This document shows positions 1-6,698 of a stretch of DNA of 19,719 nucleotides, in pieces (position 1 is the stretch's first letter; every line of letters begins with the position of its first letter). Made by a program: the position numbers and the translations under genes. The stretch spans positions 1 to 19,719 of the forward strand of contig CAJUEB010000015.1 of NCBI GenBank assembly GCA_910585135.1, in the 5' to 3' direction. The notes under the pieces are model-generated. The model made no database searches. It saw only the letters and a list, made by a program, of their open reading frames with translations, and was not told the origin of the DNA. This stretch comes from an uncultured Eubacteriales bacterium. Its GTDB lineage: Bacteria > Bacillota > Clostridia > Peptostreptococcales > Anaerovoracaceae.

Positions 1-1
1 A

Positions 2-142
2 CCTCCGCTTACGATGAACGCCCAGCTTGCAGATTACAAGGCCTCTAAAATCAAAATTTACGATAGCGAAAATGAACTGAAGAGAGACTATGCATCCGGC
101 CAGCCGAAAGGCAAAGGTTCTGCAAATGCTTATGTCGCTTAA
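2..142 (+). CDS. C-terminal end of an unrecognised protein (5' partial)
   Basis: The frame is open from the window edge to a TAA at 140-142 and encodes about 46 residues ending in GQPKGKGSANAYVA. It is hydrophilic, with a Lys/Asp/Glu-rich stretch (YKASKIKIYDSENELKRDY) and a glycine-rich tail, and it shows no membrane segment. An ATG at 14 lies in frame, but no ribosome binding site precedes it, so I read this as the end of a longer gene starting outside the window. The bidirectional terminator at 184-214 follows it by about 40 bases, as expected for a real gene end. I do not recognise the family and assign no function. Confidence 0.55.
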   Translation, partial: PPLTMNAQLADYKASKIKIYDSENELKRDYASGQPKGKGSANAYVA

Positions 143-183
143 CCTCGCAAAGATTTGCGCTGCTTAAAACGCTTATGCCGCTC

Positions 184-214
184 AAAAAGGAGGAGGATTA
201 CCCTCTTCCTTTTT
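184..214. terminator. Bidirectional intrinsic terminator
   Basis: A 13-bp stem (AAAAAGGAGGAGG pairing with the run ending in TTTTT, one G-T wobble) closes on a five-base loop. The A-run on one side and T-run on the other let it end transcription in both directions. It sits between the gene ending at 142 (+) and the gene ending at 230 (-), which converge on it. Confidence 0.85.
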
Positions 215-229
215 GCTATGGCAATATGG

Positions 230-1465
230 CTATTTTTTTACTGCTTTATAACCTAGGATTGGTACTTGTTCCGATACTACGTTTCTTGGAAAGTGCTGCT
301 CGTCCCCTGTCGTTTTCCCGATCGTCCTGGTTTCGCTCATAGTCATCGAATTCAGTTCCAAATCGGCTTTAATGGTCTTTAGCTTCATTTTTTCCGGCTT
401 AAAATTCGGAAGGTCTTTTTTGAAATTTTCAAGTGAGTTTGGCGCTGCTTCATAATCCACAAATATGCCTATTACCCTTCCCTTATGTTTCATCAGCGGG
501 GAAATGCTACCATAAATACTCCTGTTGTATACAAAAATGCAATTCGTTATTGAAAAATCATCTATGTAGACATCGACGCAGCCGCTTCTTAGCGGCAAGC
601 TTTCAAAATCTCCTGCAATATATACAGTCTGTAAATCATAATCTTCCATATATTTCTGTAGCTTTACAATTCGTTGCAAGGATGGGTCCGTTATCACGAA
701 CGTGGTATCCTTATTGAAATTCTGGCAGTGTTTCAGCATAAAATTAAACGTAAGCGGCCCTGCCATGACGATTTTATAGTTTTCCAATTCATTAATCTGA
801 TGGTACATCCACATATATGTTTTGTCGATTAGCGCACGGTAACTGCTGCTGCATTCATCTGTTATGGACAGTACCGACTCTACATTATCAAACACTTTGA
901 ACGGCGTGTCATCTGTGTACCCTTCACATAATATCACCCCCTCCTTAATGCTGGCACTGTAACCGCAACCACATCCGATTTCCCCTTTGGAAATTTTATT
1001 ATTTGCTATGCTTACAGAATCCAGCACGAGAGGCTTACCGCATTTCGGGCAATAGAGGTATGGGATAAATGAGAAGGGAATTCCATTCACAGTGTTCGGC
1101 GTCTCAGCTATGCGGGCAGTTTTGAAACATTTCGCTTCTTCGTCCAGCTTTTTCACGATGCCTTGCAAAGCCACAATTTCTTCTTCAAGCATTCTTTTTT
1201 TGTCAGCAAAGACTTCTGAAATGATCTCAAGGATCGTTTGGTCTTTAAGCTTAGATGTTTTTTCCAGGAAAAAGAGCAGCTCTATCTCGTCAAGCGACAG
1301 CCTGTAGTCTTTATATTTCAATATTTTTTCCATGTCCCGCTCACACGAATCATTGAAGATATACTGCCCATTCTTTCTTTCGGGCGTTAATAATGCCTTT
1401 TCCACATAGTACCTGACGGCCGTTATGTTTATATTATATTTTTTTGCAAATTGCCCTATTTTCAT
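230..1465 (-). CDS. MerR-family regulator fused to zinc ribbon and degenerate methyltransferase domain
   Basis: The 411-aa protein has three parts. Residues 1-70 form a MerR winged helix (MKIGQFAKKYNINITAVRYY, with the usual RYYVEKALL... wing); a charged helix at about 80-118 would be the dimerisation coiled coil. Residues 136-180 form a zinc ribbon with C139, C142, C165 and C167 (CPKCG ... CGCG), like the small zinc domain in front of rRNA guanine methyltransferases of the RlmA type. Residues 230-410 resemble a class I SAM-dependent methyltransferase: VITDPS fits motif II, and GDFESLPLRSGCVDVYIDD fits the GDAxxLPF...FDVV motif. The glycine-rich SAM loop is degraded to VMAGPLTFNF, so it may bind a ligand without catalysing. 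GGAGAG precedes the ATG. A palindrome in the promoter spacer suggests autoregulation. The MerR assignment is firm; the ligand and targets are unknown. Confidence 0.85.
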   Translation of the reverse strand: MKIGQFAKKYNINITAVRYYVEKALLTPERKNGQYIFNDSCERDMEKILKYKDYRLSLDEIELLFFLEKTSKLKDQTILEIISEVFADKKRMLEEEIVALQGIVKKLDEEAKCFKTARIAETPNTVNGIPFSFIPYLYCPKCGKPLVLDSVSIANNKISKGEIGCGCGYSASIKEGVILCEGYTDDTPFKVFDNVESVLSITDECSSSYRALIDKTYMWMYHQINELENYKIVMAGPLTFNFMLKHCQNFNKDTTFVITDPSLQRIVKLQKYMEDYDLQTVYIAGDFESLPLRSGCVDVYIDDFSITNCIFVYNRSIYGSISPLMKHKGRVIGIFVDYEAAPNSLENFKKDLPNFKPEKMKLKTIKADLELNSMTMSETRTIGKTTGDEQHFPRNVVSEQVPILGYKAVKK

Positions 1466-1516
1466 ATGCTACTCTCCATGGACATACAGATTGCCGCCGC
1501 TCGCCTTTTTGTAATA

Positions 1517-1545
1517 ATTATACTAAAATTTAGAACCATAAGCAA
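1517..1545 (-). promoter_or_regulatory. Promoter of the MerR-fusion gene with palindrome in the spacer
   Basis: On the minus strand a perfect TATAAT (complement of 1517-1522) lies 17 bp from a weak -35 TTGCTT (1540-1545). The spacer holds an 11-bp palindrome, CTAAA-T-TTTAG (1523-1533). MerR-family proteins bind dyads between -35 and -10, so this fits autoregulation, although their spacers are usually 19-20 bp. Confidence 0.5.
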
Positions 1546-1725
1546 TGAAAAGTCCGCAATAAAGGGCAGGCATGACGATCGGTACAGCTCTGTCGATGAT
1601 AGCGCAAAATTTAGCGTAATAAAAGATGAATACCAGGAGATGCGTAAAGAGATTGATGCGGATATGTACGAAAAAAAACGTGTTTGGATTTGGATATTCC
1701 ACATTGTATAAATGAAGGTGTTGTC

Positions 1726-1932
1726 TTATTTTCTCAATACGATCGCAGAGGATATTGAGATCGCAAGAATCGCCCCGATTGTGAGATTCCCTTTCAAGAT
1801 TAAAATTGTATTGAAATAACTTTCAGTAAGATCTTCCTCATATGGATGCCCGTCAACAATGAGATAATATGAAATCACAGACGCGGCTATAATAGCGATT
1901 GCGATCAGGGACACTTTTAAATACGGATTCAT
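1726..1932 (-). CDS. Small membrane protein, unknown function
   Basis: This 68-aa protein starts MNPYLKVSLIAIAIIAASVISYYLIVDG. It has two hydrophobic segments (about residues 6-24 and 44-64) separated by an acidic loop (GHPYEEDLTES), and it ends in a basic RK. I chose the ATG at 1930-1932 because AGGTG lies seven bases upstream; a longer frame back to 1968 lacks a good ribosome site. It stands alone between the MerR-fusion gene and the divergent ATPase gene. No family is recognised. Its size and topology would suit a small regulatory membrane peptide, but nothing in the sequence shows a job. Confidence 0.5.
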   Translation of the reverse strand: MNPYLKVSLIAIAIIAASVISYYLIVDGHPYEEDLTESYFNTILILKGNLTIGAILAISISSAIVLRK

Positions 1933-1992
1933 CGAAACACCTGCCTTTATTATTTTTATATACACCACTCTACCACAAAAACATCGCCATGG

Positions 1993-2034
1993 AAATATCT
2001 TTAAATTGATATTTCATCTGCTTTCGGCTATAAT
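1993..2034 (+). promoter_or_regulatory. Strong sigma-A type promoter with overlapping dyad, for the ATPase gene
   Basis: TTGATA (2006-2011) and TATAAT (2029-2034) are separated by 17 bp. A perfect 7-bp inverted repeat, AAATATC (1993-1999) and GATATTT (2008-2014), overlaps the -35 box and could be a repressor operator. Confidence 0.7.
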
Positions 2035-2074
2035 AACATTATATATTAAATTAGCCGAAACGGAGGTCTTTATA

Positions 2075-3298
2075 TTGTATATCAAACGCCATGCTGAATC
2101 TGCGGTAACACAGCTTTCCAAAATGTTTGGGGCAGTCCTTGTTACCGGTCCGAGACAAGTCGGAAAAACTACGATGCTACAGGAACTGACCAAGGATATT
2201 CACTATGTTTCATTGGACGACCCAATTGTCCTGGCAAGCGCGCAAGAAGAAAGCGTAACATTCTTTAAGGACAACCCGCCGCCCGTATTTTTAGATGAAA
2301 TTCAAAAAGCGCCGTTACTCTTTCCCCAAATTAAACTACTTCTCGACAGAGAGCGCAAAAAGGGACAGTTCTTTCTGTGCGGCTCACAGCAATTCCAGAT
2401 GATGAAGGGCGTTAGTGAATCGTTGTCAGGCAGGATCGGCCTGATCACCCTGCTTGGTTTTTCTTTGCGCGAAATAAAAGGGATCACTTTTCATGAACCA
2501 TTCCTGCCTACAAACGAGTATTTTGACAAGAGGAAAAGCCAGACAAGAGGCCTCTCCTACGATGAAATATGGAATACCATTTGGCGGGGAAGCATGCCGG
2601 AACTCACAGAAAATCCCGATTTTGACTGGCAGATGTTCTACGGTGCATATGTCCGCACCTATATTGAACGCGATGTGCGTGCTTTGGCAGAAATCGGTGA
2701 TACCGTGAAATTTACACGCTTTATGACAGCTACGGCCGCCTCTACCGGACAGCTTATGAACCTTACATCCCTTGCACGGGACGTCGGCATCAGTCAACCG
2801 ACAGCGGAGCGTTGGCTTTCCATTTTAGTTGCATCCAACCTTGTATACCTCCTAAAACCATATTTCAATAATATTACCAAACGGTCAATCAAAACGCCGA
2901 AGCTGTATTTTCTCGACACGGGTCTTGCTGCCTATTTAACACACTGGAATACATCTGATGTCTTGAAAAACGGTGCGATGGCAGGTGCTTTTTTCGAGAG
3001 CTTCGTCATTTCGGAAATCATAAAGAGCTACTATAACAAGGGCATTATTGACCCTCCCCTGTATTTTTACCGTGATAAAGACATGAATGAGATCGATTTG
3101 TTGATCGAAGACGGGGGAAGTTTGTACCCGCTGGAAATGAAAAAGCATGCTGACCCGCAAAAAAAAGATATCGCTGCATTTGCGGTGCTTGACAAAATTC
3201 CGAATATGAAGCGTGGCGGTGGTGGCGTGATTTGTCTGTATGATGATCTCTTAACCCTGAAAGGAAACGACCGTGTGATTCCGGTAAAATATTTATAA
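2075..3298 (+). CDS. AAA+ ATPase of the AAA_14 / DUF4143 family
   Basis: The 407-aa protein carries Walker A (GPRQVGKTT, residues 25-33), Walker B (PVFLDEIQ, about 70-77), a sensor strand (FFLCGSQQF) and SGRIG as a likely arginine-finger region. A winged-helix part follows (GISQPTAERWLSILVASNLVYLL). The C-terminal DUF4143 domain has a PD-(D/E)XK-like arrangement: E339, D341, E354 and K356 (EIDLLI ... LEMKK). The start is a TTG at 2075-2077, eight bases after GGAGG (2062-2066). The frame extends upstream to 2006, but that point is inside the promoter -35 box, so it cannot be the start. Family members are widespread in anaerobes and often sporadic in distribution. Their cellular role is poorly known; nucleic-acid related ATPase is the safest statement. 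Confidence 0.9.
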   Translation: MYIKRHAESAVTQLSKMFGAVLVTGPRQVGKTTMLQELTKDIHYVSLDDPIVLASAQEESVTFFKDNPPPVFLDEIQKAPLLFPQIKLLLDRERKKGQFFLCGSQQFQMMKGVSESLSGRIGLITLLGFSLREIKGITFHEPFLPTNEYFDKRKSQTRGLSYDEIWNTIWRGSMPELTENPDFDWQMFYGAYVRTYIERDVRALAEIGDTVKFTRFMTATAASTGQLMNLTSLARDVGISQPTAERWLSILVASNLVYLLKPYFNNITKRSIKTPKLYFLDTGLAAYLTHWNTSDVLKNGAMAGAFFESFVISEIIKSYYNKGIIDPPLYFYRDKDMNEIDLLIEDGGSLYPLEMKKHADPQKKDIAAFAVLDKIPNMKRGGGGVICLYDDLLTLKGNDRVIPVKYL

Positions 3299-3333
3299 AA
3301 ATTCAGCCAATTAAATCAATACATTACATTCCA

Positions 3334-3522
3334 TCATATCGAAAGCACCACCTGCTCAACGCCTTTCCTCAGATCGATTGTAATACCATCCAGCGAAGCT
3401 CTGATGCATGTATGTTTTTCAATGATTGTAATAAACGCACCTTCCATTGATTCATAGGCGACCGTCCGCATAGCAAAACGACAGGGAACGGCATCTCTAT
3501 CAGACCGAAAATGTAACTTTTT
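3334..3522 (-). pseudogene. Relic C-terminal coding fragment next to the inverted-repeat element
   Basis: The minus strand has an open frame of 62 codons with coding-like composition (FRSDRDAVPCRFAMRTV ... GITIDLRKGVEQVVLSI, stop at 3334-3336) and no start codon with a ribosome site. The frame runs into the left inverted repeat of the element at 3508 and hits TAA just inside it (3523-3525). It looks like the surviving 3' end of a gene cut by the element. No family recognised, and no matching upstream part is visible on the far side of the element. Confidence 0.35.
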
Positions 3523-3792
3523 TTAAAAATATAGGAATTAATGCACACTAACCACTATCCAAAATTAAGATTTTGCATGGTCAATCATTTTTTTGTATTA
3601 ATATACGAGCTTTTCCGCCATTATTCCTCTGGACAGGATGAATGTTCACATACTGCTTCTTAGATTTATCTAAATTTTTTCCAAATTTTCCTTAAAACGT
3701 CTTATTTCCGACCATACACAGGCAGAATCGATGATACCGCAAATGCAGTTAGTGTGCATTAATCGCGCAAAACCACAAAAAGTTTACATTTT
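3508..3792. mobile_element. MITE-like or decayed insertion element with 45-bp terminal inverted repeats
   Basis: Positions 3508-3552 and 3748-3792 are inverted copies of each other with no gaps. The inner 16 bases (ATTAATGCACACTAAC) and the outer nine (AAAATGTAA) are identical, and the middle has diverged. The 285-bp element is AT-rich. On the minus strand it holds a short frame starting with ATG inside the repeat (MHTNCICGIIDSACVWSEIRRFKENLEKI, then stop) and a second frame (DKSKKQYVNIHPVQRNNGGKARILIQKND, stop), which may be relics of one protein. No target-site duplication is evident. The family is unknown; a non-autonomous or internally deleted element is the best reading. Confidence 0.6.
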
Positions 3793-3809
3793 TGAAAAAT
3801 TTCCCATCA

Positions 3810-4028
3810 TCAACCAATGAATAAACCATGCATAAACCGAAAAGCAGCCAACTTCAAGTGCGCCATTTCCATTTCAGTAATAGAAGACCCGGATTTTCCA
3901 CTTTGAAATCGAATGTCAGCCCAGCCAGCCATAGCATCCATGTCGGCCGCAGCAAAATGCGAAACATCTTCAAAACGAAGCCGATAAAACAGCAGCTCTG
4001 ACGCAAAAGAAGCCAAAGCACAACGCAA
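3810..4028 (-). CDS. Doubtful small open frame, possibly a relic
   Basis: This 72-codon frame lies 31 bases after the YdbT-like gene on the same strand. Codon use looks plausible (ELLFYRLRFEDVSHFAAADMDAMAGWADIRFQSGKSG...), but the only start is a TTG without a ribosome binding site and a stop lies just upstream. It could be a relic or a chance frame. I recognise no family. The remaining bases between 3299 and 4059 hold the inverted-repeat element and the 3334-3522 fragment, and nothing else I can support. Confidence 0.25.
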   Translation of the reverse strand: MRCALASFASELLFYRLRFEDVSHFAAADMDAMAGWADIRFQSGKSGSSITEMEMAHLKLAAFRFMHGLFIG

Positions 4029-4059
4029 AAATCAACTCACAAAACCCTTGCCCTCGCCT

Positions 4060-5721
4060 TTACATCAAAACCTCATTCACCCGGTCAAACGCCGGAAAAG
4101 TCATGTTCCGAACCACCTTTACAGAATCGCCCAGCGGCGCGAGAATCCCCATTTTAATATTAATCACACCGCGTTTTCGTTTGAATACGGTCGCGCTATC
4201 ACTGACCGATTCCAGCATTTCTGACCGGATAATCGTCTTTACCCGCGCAAATCCGCCTGTCGTAAAACTGATGCTGTCTGTCCCTACACCGATTTGCGTA
4301 TTCCGGTATTCGACGATTACCGAAATGACAGCCAAAGCCAGAAGCATCAGCAAGATCCACCAAAGCCAACTGATATCAACGGGACACTTGGCGATAAAAC
4401 CAAATACCGCATCGCCTGCTGCGAAGCACATCGCAAGCAACAGAGCAAAAATCAAACGCGGCGCCAGGAAAAAATATCGGATACTGCTTTTAAGCGGCTT
4501 ATATGCTGCATTTTGCGAAAATTCCATGCGCGGAAGATAGCCTGTGATAAATTCTTCTATGATCCCCTCTTTTATCAGCGGGTACATGATCGCCTTTTCA
4601 CTATCGCCAACCTCACTGCCATAACCGACCGCCATCACATTCAAGTACCCGATCCCGGCTGCCCGCATCGGCAAAGACTGCACGAATTCAATGCCCGAAA
4701 TTTTTTCTTTCAGCAGCGAATGCTTCTTTTTCGTAAAAAGCCCATATTCGAGATGGATCGATTTTTCTCCGTCCGTGATCGCAAACCCATAATATTTTAT
4801 GAAGGCGAACAATGCGCCGACCACTGACGAGATCAGAAAAAACGCAGCCACGATGATTGCCGCAATCCCGATCCCCGGAATCGCCAAAATCCCTTCGAGC
4901 AAACCCTCTTCCACCGCCATTTCCCGCCCAACTGCGATATTGATCACCGAACCAAAAACAGCGAGAATCGAAATCAATTCCGCTACAGCATTGCCCTTCG
5001 ACTGCAACGCTCCCATCAGCAAAATATTTTTCACGGGGACTTTCACGCTTTTGCCCAGAGCCTCTCCATCAGGAAAATCGGCTGCGCCTTCTATTTCCAC
5101 ATACCTTGGCTGGCCGCCCTCTGTGCCTGCACTCTTCCATGCGGGCTGTCTTCCGTATTGCCCGTCTTCTGCCCCTGCAAAGCTCCACACCTGTTTCCCA
5201 GGCTGCACTTTTCCTCCAGTTTCCGCAGCGTCCCCCTGTCCGGCTCTTGCCGCTAGTCCGTCCTTTCCTGCCTCGTGCTTCTTGGCAAGCAGCAGGTTTT
5301 TCACACGGACTGCATCCTGTTCTTTCAACGCAAAGATAACCACGCCGCTGCCATTTCCACCGTAATTGCTGGCATTGTCCACTTTGATACTGTAGACACC
5401 CGCAAGCTGAAAAACAATGTTTTGCGTAAAATCCACCGTCGTAATGCGGTCAAGCGGAATCTCAAGCGTTTTCTTATTTAAAATCCCGCTTTTTACATAA
5501 AAATTTTCCGCGTCGATCGAATAATAGGTAAAAAAATAGTCTGCAAGTTTTTTAATCGGCATATAAAACGCGATAACCAGCACGACGGCATTTTGCAAAA
5601 GCTCCTCTATATTGCCAAACACTGCCGCAACCAGAAGGATCACGGCAGGAACACCAAACGTACTGCCGAGTTTGTCAAATACAATGAATATGCTGCCTCT
5701 CTGCGCCCCGAATAACATCAT
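4060..5721 (-). CDS. ydbT: YdbT-like membrane protein with three bPH2 (PH-like, DUF304) domains
   Basis: The 553-aa protein alternates pairs of membrane helices with bacterial PH-like domains. Helices: about 24-38, 42-55, 245-265, 280-305, 417-440 and 451-470. bPH2 domains: about 60-145 (YSIDAENFYVKSGILNKKTLEIPLDRITTVDF), 308-395 (FAITDGEKSIHLEYGLFTKKKHSL) and 475-552 (GVGTDSISFTTGGFARVKTIIR). This is the YdbT architecture. An extra hydrophilic linker rich in Gly, Ala, Gln and Glu (about residues 148-222) separates the first domain from the rest. Its start overlaps the stop of the YdbS-like gene (ATGA, 4 bp), so the two are translationally coupled. In Bacillus subtilis ydbST belongs to the SigW envelope-stress regulon and contributes to resistance to some bacteriocins; that role here is inferred. 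Confidence 0.85.
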   Translation of the reverse strand: MMLFGAQRGSIFIVFDKLGSTFGVPAVILLVAAVFGNIEELLQNAVVLVIAFYMPIKKLADYFFTYYSIDAENFYVKSGILNKKTLEIPLDRITTVDFTQNIVFQLAGVYSIKVDNASNYGGNGSGVVIFALKEQDAVRVKNLLLAKKHEAGKDGLAARAGQGDAAETGGKVQPGKQVWSFAGAEDGQYGRQPAWKSAGTEGGQPRYVEIEGAADFPDGEALGKSVKVPVKNILLMGALQSKGNAVAELISILAVFGSVINIAVGREMAVEEGLLEGILAIPGIGIAAIIVAAFFLISSVVGALFAFIKYYGFAITDGEKSIHLEYGLFTKKKHSLLKEKISGIEFVQSLPMRAAGIGYLNVMAVGYGSEVGDSEKAIMYPLIKEGIIEEFITGYLPRMEFSQNAAYKPLKSSIRYFFLAPRLIFALLLAMCFAAGDAVFGFIAKCPVDISWLWWILLMLLALAVISVIVEYRNTQIGVGTDSISFTTGGFARVKTIIRSEMLESVSDSATVFKRKRGVINIKMGILAPLGDSVKVVRNMTFPAFDRVNEVLM

Positions 5722-6209
5722 ATAACCCCCTTGGCTTGTAATCTTTCACGCAGCTTTGCCCTCAGCTTATCGGCAATTTCCCGCGATGTCTCCCCGCTTA
5801 GGCCTACGATCTCAAACGTGCCGCTGGCAAGCGCGATTTCTACGGTAAAAAGCCCGAACCGCCTGTAGATCGGTCCTTGCTTGATCGTAATGTTTTGCAT
5901 CCTGATCGTCGGGATAATATCACGCTTGATAAAGAAAATGCCATGAATGATTTCCACTTTATCATCGCTAATCTGGTATTTCCATTGCTTGTATTCGATG
6001 AGCGGGAAGATGCAAAGCGCAGCGGTCTGGCATGCCAAAACCACGGCGGCGAATGCACACGCAATGAGAAGCGTTCCGGTATCCACTTCTGCTAATAACA
6101 TTCCTGCGATAATAACGCCAGCGATGACGATGAGCACAATGAGCGCAATCGCCTTCGATAGCCGCCAGGCTTTTATCGCTTCCCGCTCAGGTTTCTTATA
6201 TTCCTGCAT
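5718..6209 (-). CDS. ydbS: YdbS-like membrane protein with one bPH2 domain
   Basis: The 163-aa protein has two membrane helices (about 18-40 and 46-70) followed by one bPH2 domain (about 72-155: YQISDDKVEIIHGIFFIKRDIIPTIRMQNITIKQGPIYRRFGLFTVEIALASG). The strand-turn pattern with the IIP/IRMQNI core is typical of DUF304 in YdbS. AAAGGAA lies upstream of the ATG. It is the first gene of a two-gene operon and shares four bases with the YdbT-like gene. The two proteins probably form one membrane complex. Confidence 0.85.
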   Translation of the reverse strand: MQEYKKPEREAIKAWRLSKAIALIVLIVIAGVIIAGMLLAEVDTGTLLIACAFAAVVLACQTAALCIFPLIEYKQWKYQISDDKVEIIHGIFFIKRDIIPTIRMQNITIKQGPIYRRFGLFTVEIALASGTFEIVGLSGETSREIADKLRAKLRERLQAKGVI

Positions 6210-6231
6210 TGTAACGTTCCTTTCGATTTCA

Positions 6232-6258
6232 ATCTTATCGCGATATTTACCATGTCAA
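6232..6258 (-). promoter_or_regulatory. Promoter of the ydbST-like operon with palindromic spacer
   Basis: On the minus strand a perfect TTGACA (complement of 6253-6258) lies 15 bp before TAAGAT (6232-6237). A perfect 10-bp palindrome, TATCGCGATA (6236-6245), overlaps the -10 box and the spacer. No SigW-type motif (TGAAAC ... CGTA) was found here, so control may differ from that in Bacillus. Confidence 0.5.
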
Positions 6259-6562
6259 TATTATCACAAAACTAGTAAAATTGGTATCCTTTACAGCCAG
6301 ATCCCCCTGATCCACGATGGACGGTTCGCTCTGATTTGTAGATAGCTAAATCACCTCGATTCATCACAAACGGTTCTGTCCACAGTCAGAAATTTTTTTG
6401 AAATTTTTTCCAGCCAGGCGAAAAACCTTTCCGTTTCTTCCCGTAAACGCCCATAAGCCGCACCATTTCCTGCATGAAAGAACCGCCAGGCCAACTCCAG
6501 CCTAGCGAAAGTCCAGCCCGCCCCCCCAATAGCATTTTCCGCCGCTTTCGTGGAAATAGGTA
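6259..6562. other. Intergenic DNA with no supported feature
   Basis: This stretch between the divergent ydbST-like and CoA-transferase promoters has no coding frame with a ribosome site and no convincing terminator. The only pattern seen is a short tandem GAAATTTTTT motif near 6389-6408. Confidence 0.5.
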
Positions 6563-6592
6563 TTGACGAACCACTTGCATCCTATTTAAAAT
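6563..6592 (+). promoter_or_regulatory. Promoter of the CoA-transferase gene
   Basis: TTGACG (6563-6568) and TAAAAT (6587-6592) are 18 bp apart. Transcription would begin near 6599 and give a leader of about 100 bases. A 12-bp dyad, TCCAG-TG-CTGGA (6611-6622), lies just after the expected start point and could be an operator. Confidence 0.6.
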
Positions 6593-6656
6593 AGAAGTGT
6601 TTGCGGAACATCCAGTGCTGGAAATATCCCCCAGCCTATACTGTCCGCATAGTAAG

Positions 6657-6684
6657 CAAAGTACAGAAACAACCAAAGTACAGA
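6657..6684 (+). repeat. Direct repeat in the CoA-transferase leader
   Basis: CAAAGTACAGA occurs at 6657-6667 and again at 6674-6684. The 17-bp period ends next to the ribosome binding site GAGGAGAG (6683-6690). It could be a binding site or a chance duplication. Confidence 0.6.
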
Positions 6685-6698
6685 GGAGAGAATTTTTT

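Noticed and set aside
1451..1711. Plus-strand 86-codon frame and an overlapping 80-codon minus-strand frame (1462-1704)
   Set aside because: The plus frame overlaps the start of the MerR-fusion gene and its promoter, neither has a ribosome site, and no family is recognisable. A decayed fragment (KDEYQEMRKEIDADMYEKK) is possible but not supported.
4103..5481. Plus-strand frames opposite the YdbT-like gene
   Set aside because: They are antisense shadows of a gene with clear bPH2 domains and membrane helices.
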